A stretch of 64,000 nucleotides of DNA from Methylotenera sp. (GCF_029945535.1 NZ_JAQSCU010000013.1:187522-251521), one strand, 5' to 3'. Counted from the first letter of the stretch, positions 16,453 to 25,348 are shown. The notes: generated by a model not told the origin, from the sequence alone. Numbers and translations are program-made.

Positions 16453-17484
16453 ATGAAAATATCACAAGTTATTTTTGCGCTTGCAGCTACTTTTTCTGTC
16501 TCTGCGCAGGCTGCAAGCTCCATCAATTTAGCTAATTACAGTGTAAGTGGTACATATGCACTCGATATTTTAGGTGGTGTAGGCGGGTCAATTTCTGGCC
16601 TTGAAGGTTCTGCAATCACTTATGCTCAAGATCGCAGCTCACTTTTCTTCGTTGGTGATGAAGGCACTGGTGTTATCGAGATTTCGAAAACGGGCGCAAC
16701 GCTTGGCAATAACTTCTTCGATTGGACAGGTACTGGCAGCACCAAGCATGATACTGAGGGGCTAACGTACTTAGGTAATGGTCAATTAGTTGTAGGCGAA
16801 GAGCGTTTGCAAGACGCTTATAGCTTTAGTTATGTGAATGGTGGAACGGTTACACTAAAAAATAACTTCGTGTCTATGAGCAATACCGCGGTTGGCAATA
16901 ACGGCATGGAAGGTATTAGCTACGACTCACGTAACGGCAGTTTTGTGACGATTAAACAACAATCTCCAGAGGATGTTCTTTCTGGAAACCTGACTTTTGC
17001 TGCTGCAACAGGTATTCCACCAAGCACTTCTGGTGATGGGTCATCACCAGCTGGCGGTGGTACTTCAACGGTGACTAATTTGTTTAACCCTGCTTTATTG
17101 GGTTTATCAAGTCTATCTGACGTGCAAACCCTATCAGCAGTGAGTGCACTTTCTGGAACATCAGGTGCGGACAATTTACTTTTCCTGAGTTTAGGTTCAA
17201 AAAAACTTGTTGAAACTGACCGTTTGGGCAATATATTAAGTAGCTTTGATCTTTCAACGGTCTTGCCGCACAATGCCATTGAAGGCGTGACTATTGACGA
17301 AAATGGTACGATCTATCTAGTGGCTGAGCAAGTGCAAGATGCAACAGCACTGGCTGGTGAGAAGTCACAGCTGATTGTACTCACCTCTACCGCACCAGTG
17401 CCGGAGCCAGAAACATACGGCATGCTTTTGGTTGGATTGGGGATTATGGGCGCAGTAGCTCGTCGTAAAAATAAACAAGCTTAA
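16453..17484 (+). CDS. PEP-CTERM protein with an SdiA-regulated/phytase-like beta-propeller
   Basis: 343 residues. The signal peptide ends near residue 20 (VSAQA-A). The body shows propeller-like repeats: GLEGSAITYAQDRSSLFFVGD, TEGLTYLGNGQLVVGEERLQ, MEGISYDSRNGSF and IEGVTIDENGTIYLVAEQ. These recall the YjiK/SdiA-regulated esterase-like or phytase-like families. The C-terminus VPEPETYGMLLVGLGIMG plus RRKNK is a classical PEP-CTERM sorting signal. It is the second gene of the pair, followed by a strong terminator. The enzymatic activity is unknown. Confidence 0.82.
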   Translation: MKISQVIFALAATFSVSAQAASSINLANYSVSGTYALDILGGVGGSISGLEGSAITYAQDRSSLFFVGDEGTGVIEISKTGATLGNNFFDWTGTGSTKHDTEGLTYLGNGQLVVGEERLQDAYSFSYVNGGTVTLKNNFVSMSNTAVGNNGMEGISYDSRNGSFVTIKQQSPEDVLSGNLTFAAATGIPPSTSGDGSSPAGGGTSTVTNLFNPALLGLSSLSDVQTLSAVSALSGTSGADNLLFLSLGSKKLVETDRLGNILSSFDLSTVLPHNAIEGVTIDENGTIYLVAEQVQDATALAGEKSQLIVLTSTAPVPEPETYGMLLVGLGIMGAVARRKNKQA

Positions 17485-17504
17485 AGTGCGTTTGTATTAG
17501 AGAG

Positions 17505-17546
17505 AGTATTAAAAATGGGAGCTTAGGTTCCCATTTTTTTAATACT
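17505..17546 (+). terminator. Intrinsic terminator of the PEP-CTERM pair
   Basis: Long stem AGTATTAAAAATGGGA / TCCCATTTTTTTAATACT (two extra T residues in the 3' arm) with an 8-base loop; T7 lies in the 3' arm. Confidence 0.88.
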
Positions 17547-17607
17547 ATTCTTTAAGCGCTAATAAATCAGCGTATCATTTTGCGATGATTGTAATGTTTA
17601 ATAAACC

Positions 17608-18840
17608 ATGTCCTTAAACGCGTTATACGTAGATTTCAACTCTTACTTTTCCTCGGTAGAACAACAGCTGCGGCCTGAGTTACGTGGCAAACCAGTAGGG
17701 GTGCTGGCGGTGATGGCCGAGACCACGTGCTGTATCGCCGCGAGTTATGAGGCTAAAGCGTTTGGTATTAAAACAGGCACTTTGGTGAAAGAGGCACGAA
17801 AGCTATGCCCAGAGATGATTTTCGTAGAAGCTCGACCATCCGCCTATGTGACGTTTCACCATAAACTGATTGAAATCGTGGAAAGCTGCACACATGTAGA
17901 AAAAGTGCTTTCGATTGATGAAATGGTCTGCAAGCTCACTGGTAGTCAGCAACTACCTGTAAATGCACTTAAGCTTGCAGCCAAAATTAAGCGTGAGATC
18001 AATAAACAGTTTGATTTTATTCGCTGCTCAATAGGTATTGCGCCAAATACATTTTTGGCAAAAACTGCATCGAATATGCAAAAGCCTGATGGTTGTGTGT
18101 TGATTGAGCAACATGAGTTGCCACAGCGTTTGTATGGTCTGAAATTGCGCGCTTTAAACGGCATAGGCAAGCAGATGGAAGCGCGATTGAATCGCTTTAA
18201 AATCACTACGGTTGAGCAATTGTATGCGGCAAATCGTCAGCAGTTGCAGTCTGCGTGGGGTAGCATAGAGGGTGAGCGCATGTATGACAAACTGCGCGGC
18301 TTAGAGCCTCATTACGTTAAAAATGCGCGTAGTAGCTTGGGGCATTCGCATGTGATGCCGCCAGAGCAGCGTAATACGGCAGGTGTGAAAGCCGTGTTGC
18401 ATCGCTTGCTGCAAAAAGCCTGTATGCGTATGCGTAGTTATGATTTATTGGCTTCAAGAATTAGCGTGAAAGTAAAATTCCGCAATCAACCTAGCTGGAG
18501 CCCAGATAGCGCGATTTCACCTACAGATAACACTTTACGTTTGATAGAAGCGCTCGAAGCCTTTTTGCAGCATTATCCACAAACTAACAATGAACCGTAT
18601 GCAGTTGGCGTATCTTTTTCTGGCTTAGTGACGGCAGATGAAGTAGCGCGTGATTTGTTTCAAATCGAGCCGCTAGAGAATGAGAAAAAGCTTAATAAAG
18701 CCATAGATACACTCAATCTCAAGTTTGGTAAAAACACCATCTATTTTGGAGGCGCGCATGATGCCTTAAAAGATGCGCCTATGCGCATTGCTTTTAACCA
18801 TATTCCAGACTTAGTGGTGGAGGGTGATGGTGATGACTAA
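17608..18840 (+). CDS. Y-family DNA polymerase (DinB-like)
   Basis: Translesion DNA polymerase of 410 residues. Palm and finger motifs visible are YVDFNSYFSSVEQQ with the first catalytic Asp, ASYEAKAFGIKTG and VLSIDEMVC with the Asp-Glu catalytic pair. The thumb helix-hairpin-helix is LRALNGIGKQMEARLNRF. The C-terminal little-finger region follows. It is longer than E. coli DinB (351) and lacks a visible clamp-binding tail. It could be a diverged Pol IV or the standalone Y-polymerase often labelled ImpB-like. It is convergent with modC, with a nine-base gap. Confidence 0.9.
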   Translation: MSLNALYVDFNSYFSSVEQQLRPELRGKPVGVLAVMAETTCCIAASYEAKAFGIKTGTLVKEARKLCPEMIFVEARPSAYVTFHHKLIEIVESCTHVEKVLSIDEMVCKLTGSQQLPVNALKLAAKIKREINKQFDFIRCSIGIAPNTFLAKTASNMQKPDGCVLIEQHELPQRLYGLKLRALNGIGKQMEARLNRFKITTVEQLYAANRQQLQSAWGSIEGERMYDKLRGLEPHYVKNARSSLGHSHVMPPEQRNTAGVKAVLHRLLQKACMRMRSYDLLASRISVKVKFRNQPSWSPDSAISPTDNTLRLIEALEAFLQHYPQTNNEPYAVGVSFSGLVTADEVARDLFQIEPLENEKKLNKAIDTLNLKFGKNTIYFGGAHDALKDAPMRIAFNHIPDLVVEGDGDD

Positions 18841-18849
18841 ACAGTTTTA

Positions 18850-19494
18850 CTACAATTGATAATTCACTTTACCATGTTGAATATCCACTAAATTGTCGGT
18901 GATTTGCATGATTTCCTTTTTGGAGTGGCTAATGTAAATCATCGGGATGTTAATTTCGGTGGATACTAATTTTAAGAACGGTAATATCTGATTTTTCAGT
19001 CTGTCATCTAAAGAAGCTAGCGGCTCATCTAGCATTAATAACCTTGGTGAGCTTAGTAGGGCGCGCCCCAAGGCTACACGTTGTTTTTCACCACCAGAGA
19101 GTTGATGTGGACGTTGCTTTAATAAAGCTTCAAGTTCTAGCAATGCAACGATTTGTTTCAGCTGAAATTGCTGGTTTTTTACTGGTGTAAAATTTAAGGC
19201 ATAGCTTAAGTTATGTTCGACGGTGAGATGCGGAAATAAGCGCCCCTCTTGAAATACTAAACCAATTTTACGCTGATGAATCGGCTTGTTGATGCGTGCT
19301 TGGCTATCAAATAAACACTCACCATCTATCACAATGCGGCCACTATCGGGCTGTGTGATGCCTGCAATGATACTTAATAACGTGCTTTTACCTGCGCCAG
19401 AGGGGCCATATATTGCCGTAACACGTTGACTTAATTGCAGTGAGGCATCTAACTCAAAGTGTTTGCGCTTAAGGCGTACTTGAACTTCAATCAT
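18850..19494 (-). CDS. modC: Molybdate ABC transporter ATP-binding protein, short form
   Basis: ATPase of the molybdate importer. I take the ATG at 19494 (MIEVQVRLKRKHFELDASL), overlapping modB by 8 bases; the only longer alternative is a TTG four codons upstream. That makes 214 residues. Walker A is GPSGAGKST, the ABC signature LSGGEKQRVALGRALL and Walker B RLLMLDEPLASLDD. E. coli ModC has about 350 residues with a C-terminal Mop/TOBE domain for molybdate sensing. That domain is absent here and the protein ends just after the ATPase fold. Confidence 0.93.
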   Translation of the reverse strand: MIEVQVRLKRKHFELDASLQLSQRVTAIYGPSGAGKSTLLSIIAGITQPDSGRIVIDGECLFDSQARINKPIHQRKIGLVFQEGRLFPHLTVEHNLSYALNFTPVKNQQFQLKQIVALLELEALLKQRPHQLSGGEKQRVALGRALLSSPRLLMLDEPLASLDDRLKNQILPFLKLVSTEINIPMIYISHSKKEIMQITDNLVDIQHGKVNYQL

Positions 19495-20197
19495 GGTGAC
19501 GACCAATATTCTGATTGGCTTTACGTTCTAGCCTATCGCTGATCATCAATGCGCCCAGCGCCAGTGCCATGCTCAAGATAACCAGTCGTAGCGCAGGCAA
19601 ATCGCCATCGGGAATCTGCGTGTAGCTATAAATGGCTAATGGCAGTGTACGTGTTTCATTTTCAATATTACCGACAAAGGTAATGGTTGCACCAAACTCA
19701 CCCAAGCTGCGACTAAATGCCAGAATCAAGCCGGTAATAATGCCTGGCATAGATAGCGGTAAAGTAATGGTGAAAAATACTTTTAGCGGATGTGCACCTA
19801 AAGATTGCGCTGCAATCTCCAAGCCTTTATCTACTTGTGAAATCGCTAATCTTGCTGAACGTACCATTAGTGGAAATGCCATGACTGCAGAAGCGACCAC
19901 CGCGCCCATCCAAGTAAAGGCTAAGCTGATACCAAAAATATTATGCAAGTATTTGCCGATTAAACCTTGGTTACCCAATAATAGTAGAAGCAAGAAGCCC
20001 GGCACTACAGGCGGTAACACTAAAGGTAAATGCACAAGGCTATCAAGCAACGATTTACCAAAGAATGATTTTCTGGCGAGCACCCAAGCCACTACAACTG
20101 CGGGCACTAAAATCAGTACGACACAAAATAGCGCCACCTTTAAAGACAGCGCTAATATGCTTATTTCAGATGGTGTGAATCGTAATATATCTAGCAT
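19487..20197 (-). CDS. modB: Molybdate ABC transporter permease
   Basis: Inner-membrane channel subunit, 236 residues, with about five membrane spans. The cytoplasmic coupling loop is AAQSLGAHPLKVFFTITLPLSMPGI, the EAA-type motif that contacts ModC. LAFSRSLGEFGATITFVGNI is diagnostic of ModB/CysT-like permeases. It follows modA after 44 bases and overlaps modC. Confidence 0.94.
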   Translation of the reverse strand: MLDILRFTPSEISILALSLKVALFCVVLILVPAVVVAWVLARKSFFGKSLLDSLVHLPLVLPPVVPGFLLLLLLGNQGLIGKYLHNIFGISLAFTWMGAVVASAVMAFPLMVRSARLAISQVDKGLEIAAQSLGAHPLKVFFTITLPLSMPGIITGLILAFSRSLGEFGATITFVGNIENETRTLPLAIYSYTQIPDGDLPALRLVILSMALALGALMISDRLERKANQNIGRHHD

Positions 20198-20241
20198 ATA
20201 GGGTTATTAAAACTTTTATATAAATTCTCAAGGCAGGTTGG

Positions 20242-21009
20242 CTAAAGAAGATTAATAGTGAAGCCATATTTGATAAAGATTGCCTTTGCTTTTTCGGATT
20301 TTAAATAATCATAAAAGCCGGTAGCTGCAGGACTTGCAGTTTTTACCAGTGCCAAAGGATACACAATTAAGTCGTGACTCGTATCAGGGAACGCAGATAA
20401 AACTTCAACTTTGTTTGATACCTTGGCATCGGTCGCATAAACAATACCTGCATCACACTCACCGCGCTCAACAAACACTAAAGCTGCTCGCACGTCTTGT
20501 GTGCCAACAATACGCATTTTAACGGCATCCCACCAATTAAGATTTTTTAATGATTGCTTCGCGTAAATTCCAACTGGCACAGACTCTAATTCACCTGTAC
20601 ATAATTTTCCACTAAAAGCCCCTACAATATTAAAGCCTTTGTCCATTTCTACCTTAAATGCTTTATTTTTAGGCGCAATCAGCACTAATTGATTGCCTAA
20701 TAAATTCACTTTGCTATCGACTTTAAGTAGAGATTTGTCTTGCAGATAACTCATCCACTTGGTATCTGCTGAGATAAAAATATCCGCAGGCGCGCCTTTT
20801 TCAATTTGTTTAGCTAATGTGGAGGACGAGGCAAATGAAGTTTGAATTTGCACAGCCTGTTCTTTTTCATATTGAGCAGCGATGTCAGTGATGGCGTTGG
20901 TTAAGCTTGCTGCGGCAAATATCGTGACTTTATCCTGAGCATTTGACGCGATGCTCATCAACATGAGCATCGCGCTAAGTATCAGCTTGATATAACTATT
21001 TTTAATCAT
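20242..21009 (-). CDS. modA: Molybdate-binding periplasmic protein
   Basis: Solute receptor of the molybdate importer, 255 residues. The signal peptide ends near residue 24 (MSIASNA-QDKV). The mature start VTIFAAASLTNAITDIA is the ModA signature with the oxyanion-binding Ala/Ser. SFASSSTLAKQIEKGAPADIFIS and a late ALVFVERGECDAGIVYATDA are also family hallmarks. It lies 46 bases downstream of the porin gene in one direction, so the porin probably belongs to the same operon. Confidence 0.95.
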   Translation of the reverse strand: MIKNSYIKLILSAMLMLMSIASNAQDKVTIFAAASLTNAITDIAAQYEKEQAVQIQTSFASSSTLAKQIEKGAPADIFISADTKWMSYLQDKSLLKVDSKVNLLGNQLVLIAPKNKAFKVEMDKGFNIVGAFSGKLCTGELESVPVGIYAKQSLKNLNWWDAVKMRIVGTQDVRAALVFVERGECDAGIVYATDAKVSNKVEVLSAFPDTSHDLIVYPLALVKTASPAATGFYDYLKSEKAKAIFIKYGFTINLL

Positions 21010-21055
21010 GATTTTTACCTATTAATATTGATGATGATTTTGAATTGAACTGACC

Positions 21056-22621
21056 TTAGAAATCTAACTGAGCGCGCATGGTCAATGCATCTTCTTTGTC
21101 GTTTAGCTTGCCATTCACGTTGATGTTCGTATCAAATTTTGTATGCACATAATTCATCATGATGCGTGTGTATGGGTTGAGTATCCATTTGGCGCCAAGC
21201 GTCCATGCATCGGCTTCGTTGGTGCCGAGTACAATGCCGCCAGTTTTAGATGGTGTAAATACACCTGCAGCACATGTCCCTGCTGGCGTGATTGAGCCAT
21301 CGCCGATATTTCGCACAGTTGTTGCCGCAGAACATCCACCGCCTGCAAATGCAAAGTCGCTCGCATCAAACTTGCTATACCTTAAGCCAAGCTCTAACGC
21401 TCCCCAGCCATTTTTATTGATTTCAAAATTGCTTTTAGGCAAGATGCGACCAAATTGACCGTCTTTGTAACTGTCTGCATAGTTCTCACCTGTGACTAAC
21501 CACATCGCTTCTGCGTACCAAGCTTTAACGTCTTTATCATAATCTCTTGCTGGAGTAGCTCCTGTACCCGTTGTTGCCGCAGATGTTCCTTGATAATTAG
21601 ATACATCATATTCTCCTTGAAGTTTCACTGGACCGTGCGCCAAAGCCGTTTCAACGCCGTAACGTGTTCTATCTACGCTATCTCCAGTAAAGGCTGCTGG
21701 GGCAAAAAAGTTCACGCCACGTGCTTCAGTTTGGCTTGCAGATGCGCTTGCTGTGGCTTGTATACCATGGTTATACCAACCACCAACATGCGTCACGGTT
21801 TTATCCCATCCTACCCATTGTGCTGGGTTGATTGTTGCGCGTAAGGTGACATCCTTGCCGTCTTTACTCTGCGCTGTGCCAAGCGCTTCATCATTGCCTT
21901 GACCTGTTCCATTTGTCACAGCAAAAGCATAAGTGCTGCCTTTAAACGGTGTGCCATAGACTATGGCGCCTCGCTCATAAATATCATCACCAAACGTGTT
22001 GTAGGCTAGTGAGCGCTCAAGAAAATCTGAATAGGTATCAGTTGTTGAGTTTTCTAAACTTTTGAATGTTTTAAACTGACCGATACGAAACTTAGCTTGC
22101 GGCCACCAATTGGCTTCTACATAGCCATTCACAAGCCGCGTGCTAGCGGCTGAGTGATCAATCTCTAAACGAAGTAAATAGTTTTGATAAAAACCTAACT
22201 GTGTGTTAAATCGTGCGCGACGGATGCTCCAAGTATCAGGATTACCCTCATCGCCGCTGAATGAGCGGTAGTCAGCTTGAACACGTCCATTAAACTGTAA
22301 GTTCCAATTGCCAGTGCCATCTTCAAATTTAATCCCTTCTTTGAAATTGGCGTAGACAGGATTGCCTTTGCTGTTGCCTTTTTCTTCAGATTTGGCAATT
22401 TTTGACTGGCTGACTTGGTTGCTTATTCCAACAAGCTCTTTGGTTAACACGTCTATTTGTTTGTCTTGCTCGGCACGTTGATCTATCAACTGTTGTACTT
22501 TTAGCTCTAAACTCTTAATACGCGCTGCTGCATCATCATCTTGCGCAAACAATGTGGTTGGAAAAGCAGTCGTAATCGCTAAAACAAGCAGTGATTTCGA
22601 AAAATGATGATTAATTTGCAT
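21056..22621 (-). CDS. OprO/OprP-type outer-membrane porin linked to molybdate uptake
   Basis: 521-residue outer-membrane beta-barrel with a signal peptide (cut after TLFAQ-DD near residue 27). A short coiled-coil-like segment follows (RIKSLELKVQQLIDQRAEQDKQ, about 33-60), as in trimeric OprP-family porins. Alternating beta strands start at WNLQFNGRVQADYRSF. The protein ends in aromatic ALTMRAQLDF with terminal Phe, the Bam signal. Its place between the ModE-like gene and modABC suggests it carries molybdate or another oxyanion. That specificity is inference, since the family was characterised for phosphate and pyrophosphate. Confidence 0.85.
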   Translation of the reverse strand: MQINHHFSKSLLVLAITTAFPTTLFAQDDDAAARIKSLELKVQQLIDQRAEQDKQIDVLTKELVGISNQVSQSKIAKSEEKGNSKGNPVYANFKEGIKFEDGTGNWNLQFNGRVQADYRSFSGDEGNPDTWSIRRARFNTQLGFYQNYLLRLEIDHSAASTRLVNGYVEANWWPQAKFRIGQFKTFKSLENSTTDTYSDFLERSLAYNTFGDDIYERGAIVYGTPFKGSTYAFAVTNGTGQGNDEALGTAQSKDGKDVTLRATINPAQWVGWDKTVTHVGGWYNHGIQATASASASQTEARGVNFFAPAAFTGDSVDRTRYGVETALAHGPVKLQGEYDVSNYQGTSAATTGTGATPARDYDKDVKAWYAEAMWLVTGENYADSYKDGQFGRILPKSNFEINKNGWGALELGLRYSKFDASDFAFAGGGCSAATTVRNIGDGSITPAGTCAAGVFTPSKTGGIVLGTNEADAWTLGAKWILNPYTRIMMNYVHTKFDTNINVNGKLNDKEDALTMRAQLDF

Positions 22622-22734
22622 GGCTATCCCCTTAGATTCTTTCTATGTAAGTTGTCTTTTATATACTCAATTTTTTATTTATACCTAATACTTTTTAGGC
22701 GCACGGCTTATTACTCACATTTAACCATAACTAA

Positions 22735-22758
22735 CGCTATATTCAAACAGGAATAGCG
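22735..22758. promoter_or_regulatory. Candidate ModE operator
   Basis: Imperfect inverted repeat CGCTATATTC-N6-GAATAGCG in the gap between the ModE-like gene and the porin gene, about 115 bases upstream of the porin start. The CGCTATAT half resembles the CGNTATAT half-sites known for ModE in enterobacteria. The position would suit control of the porin-modABC transcript. Confidence 0.4.
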
Positions 22759-22803
22759 GTGGCTGAATTAATTTTTATCTTGCAAATGGAAGGTGGTTTT
22801 TAT

Positions 22804-23154
22804 TTAATCAGACTTTTTCAGATTACTGAGAATGTGGTTCAGCTCAACTTCGACAGCAGCTTGCGCCTTAGTGACAAGATCTCGATAGTTTTTCAGAATA
22901 AAACGACCGAAATCGGTGAGCTGTGCGCCGCCACCATGATGACCACCAGGTGAGCTGCTTACTAGGGGCTGATTAAACGATTTATTCATGACGTCTACCA
23001 GCTCCCAAGCTCTGCGATACGACATATGCATTTGCTTGGCTGCGGATGAAATAGAACCGCAAGCGTCAATAGTTTCTAGCAACTCAGCTTTACCTGGCCC
23101 CATGACTACTGAGCTGTCGTTTGCAATTCTTATCTTAAGTTGATTATTCGCCAT
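22804..23154 (-). CDS. ModE-like regulator, DNA-binding domain only
   Basis: LysR-type winged helix-turn-helix protein of 116 residues, counted from the ATG at 23154 (MANNQLKIRI); an in-frame ATG 15 codons upstream is possible. The ModE N-domain signature is clear: GPGKAELLETIDACGSISSAAKQMHMSYRRAWELVDVMN, then a Gly/His loop SSPGGHHGGGAQLTDFG. Full ModE has two C-terminal Mop domains that bind molybdate; this protein ends after the dimerisation helix. It lies upstream of the porin-modABC genes on the same strand and is presumably their regulator. Confidence 0.85.
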   Translation of the reverse strand: MANNQLKIRIANDSSVVMGPGKAELLETIDACGSISSAAKQMHMSYRRAWELVDVMNKSFNQPLVSSSPGGHHGGGAQLTDFGRFILKNYRDLVTKAQAAVEVELNHILSNLKKSD

Positions 23155-23253
23155 GGCATCAGTGTAATATATTTCAGCCGCCGCTAATGAATTTAGCATT
23201 AAATCAGCTAAGCTTTTAGTGCCATGGGTTATTTGAATTTAACTAGTTACGTC

Positions 23254-24336
23254 TTAAAATCTCGCACCACGAATGTTACAAACTTTTACCGCAGGATTTT
23301 CTGCGGTCATCATATCAATAGCACTTACTTTCTGTAGCGTTTCGGCCTTAGATTCTGGCTGGGCGGCGGTAATTGTGCAATCTACGCATTTACCTTTTGA
23401 TTCTTCGTAGCCTTTGATCGCCTCTAAGCCTTTCACATTGGTCATAATCGTTCCATCTAATATGGCTTCACCAAATTTTGCACCTGTAATGTCCGCGCCA
23501 GTTAAATCTGCTTTACTAAAGTCCGCGCGAAACAAATCGGTATTGCGTAAGTTTGCACCTCTAAAATCGGCAAATCTGAAGTTAGAGCGATTGATGTCAG
23601 CACCTTCAAAATTAGTGTGGGCGAATTTTCCGCCAATCGCATCAAAGCGCATCGCGCCCATCGGTTGGTTGCCAATATCTAAACCAAAGCGCCCTCTAAT
23701 GACGGTAGCATCACTCATGTTGACGTTGCCTAGCGTGCCTATCATGCGTGCATTGGTGAGGTTTGCACCTTGAAAGTTGGTTTTATCAAAGATTGCCTGA
23801 AAGATAGTCGCGTCAGTTAAATCAGCACCGCTTAAGTTGGCATCTTCAAGTCTGGCAAGATTCAGATAACTTTTTTGCATATTGGCACCACTTAAATTTG
23901 CACCGCGTAAATAAGCGCCAAAGAAGCTGGTATTGACCATTTTGCAATGACGTAAATCCATTTTATCGAACTCTAAATATCCGGCGTCTTTATTACTTAA
24001 GTCACAATTTGTGCTGTTAATTTGCTTAAGTGCATCGGCTTGACTGATTTTTTCACGTTCTGGTTCAACATCTTTAACTGCTTTATCTGCATTTTTGGCA
24101 TAAAAGGCACTCGCTTTATTGATGACTTCTTGCGGATTGGCTAAAAATGCTGCTCTTGCGGCTTCACCACTGAAGCAATAAGTTTTACCACCAAATACTT
24201 CTTTAATTTCACAGTTAGTCGTAAATGAGATGCCTTGTGATAAACCATTGGTACATTGATTATTAAACTCTGCGGCGTAGGAGTGGCTACTTAGCATTAG
24301 ACCGATGACTATTGTTAATTGTTTGATTATATTCAT
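23254..24336 (-). CDS. Secreted YHS-like plus pentapeptide-repeat protein
   Basis: 360 residues from the ATG at 24336, which has GGAG six bases upstream; an upstream TTG frame start is rejected. The signal peptide is about residues 1-21 (SSHSYA-AEF). A YHS-like segment follows: VFGGKTYCFSGEAARAAFLANP. Next come some 20 pentapeptide repeats A(N/D)LxX from about residue 125 to 305 (GANLSGANM, DANLSGADLTDA, ADFRGANLRN, KADLTGADI). The tail has KCVDC and VCNIRG. Pentapeptide repeats fold as a right-handed beta-helix. The role is unknown; secretion argues against a Qnr-like gyrase protector. It sits directly upstream of the molybdate genes, which may be coincidence. Confidence 0.8.
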   Translation of the reverse strand: MNIIKQLTIVIGLMLSSHSYAAEFNNQCTNGLSQGISFTTNCEIKEVFGGKTYCFSGEAARAAFLANPQEVINKASAFYAKNADKAVKDVEPEREKISQADALKQINSTNCDLSNKDAGYLEFDKMDLRHCKMVNTSFFGAYLRGANLSGANMQKSYLNLARLEDANLSGADLTDATIFQAIFDKTNFQGANLTNARMIGTLGNVNMSDATVIRGRFGLDIGNQPMGAMRFDAIGGKFAHTNFEGADINRSNFRFADFRGANLRNTDLFRADFSKADLTGADITGAKFGEAILDGTIMTNVKGLEAIKGYEESKGKCVDCTITAAQPESKAETLQKVSAIDMMTAENPAVKVCNIRGARF

Positions 24337-24348
24337 ATAGTTCTCCAA

Positions 24349-24685
24349 TGTTCTGCTTTATGGTTAAGCAGCTAAATGCATTATTCACTCTTGATTGCTA
24401 ATACTTTGTAACTAATGTCACATAACGATAAATAACTACTACTAAGACTATTGATTGGTCGGTTAGTTTCTCTAATGAAAATCATTAGTTACAAATTCGT
24501 AACAATTGTCTGTAGTCCAAACAGAAAATAGACGCGTTAACTCACCATCTGCAAAATAAATCGCAGAGATTGAATGTTAAAAGTGCTAATTTTTGAATTC
24601 AATCCATCGCGCTAATTAGGCGTAACTAAGGTCTAGCGACTTAACTTAAATCATAAAAGTCAGCTAGACAAAAAGGAGAAATAAA
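24349..24685. other. 337-base intergenic region with divergent leaders
   Basis: No credible coding frame. It separates the divergent pentapeptide-protein and glycine-zipper genes. Two short inverted repeats are visible: CTAATGA-AAA-TCATTAG at 24472-24488 and GTTAC-N6-GTAAC starting at 24488. Either could be an operator. AGGAG precedes the glycine-zipper ATG. Confidence 0.6.
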
Positions 24686-25348
24686 ATGAGTTTTGTAAAA
24701 AACGTGCGAGTAAAAATGTTAGTACCAGCTTTATTGACTGCAGTGTTTGCAGTGCCAGCAATGGCTGATCAATATTCTGATACAGCCCGCGTGCTTTCAT
24801 CAACACCTCAAATAGAGCGTGTGAATGTGCCGCGCCAAGAATGCCGTACAGAATATCAACAACAAAGCTATAGCAATGGCGGTAATAATTCTATGGCTGG
24901 TGCCATCATCGGTGGTATTGCTGGTGGTTTGCTAGGTAATACTGTGGGTCGTGGTAATGGCCGTGTTGCTGCCGCTGCGGTGGGTGCTGGTGTAGGTGCC
25001 ATAGCCGGTAATAGTATCGCGAATAATCAACGTGGTTACGGCGGTACGCGTAGCGTGCCAGTGCAAACATGTTACCAAGTTGATAATTGGCAAAGTGTGA
25101 CTACAGGTTATTTAGTGAGCTATGAATACAACGGTAGAACTTATAGCACTGTCACGAATGAACAGCCTGGCCGCTATATTGATGTGAATGTAGCAATAGA
25201 GCCACGTAGCCGTGTAGTTTCGCAAGTAAGTTATGTGGAGCCTGCTAACTACAATAGAGGCTGGGATGATGATCATGATAGCCATGACCGCGGTCGCCGT
25301 GGTTGGGATAAACATGATGATGACCGAGGTGACAGACGTTACTATTAA
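24686..25348 (+). CDS. Glycine-zipper 2TM envelope protein
   Basis: 220 residues. The signal peptide is at residues 1-27 (VPAMA-DQYS). A glycine-zipper 2TM segment at about 70-112 (MAGAIIGGIAGGLLGNTVG, then GAGVGAIAGNSIAN) is like Rickettsia 17-kDa surface-antigen-type proteins. Tyr/Val-rich strands follow, and the tail from about residue 190 is very rich in Asp, His, Arg and Gly. No lipobox Cys is seen in the signal. It is probably in the outer membrane or periplasm. The function is unknown; relatives are linked to envelope integrity. It is single-gene, with a strong terminator behind. Confidence 0.82.
   Translation: MSFVKNVRVKMLVPALLTAVFAVPAMADQYSDTARVLSSTPQIERVNVPRQECRTEYQQQSYSNGGNNSMAGAIIGGIAGGLLGNTVGRGNGRVAAAAVGAGVGAIAGNSIANNQRGYGGTRSVPVQTCYQVDNWQSVTTGYLVSYEYNGRTYSTVTNEQPGRYIDVNVAIEPRSRVVSQVSYVEPANYNRGWDDDHDSHDRGRRGWDKHDDDRGDRRYY

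Noticed and set aside
23254-24336. Pentapeptide protein as a Qnr-like gyrase protector
   Set aside because: It has a signal peptide and a YHS-like domain, while Qnr proteins are cytoplasmic and lack both.
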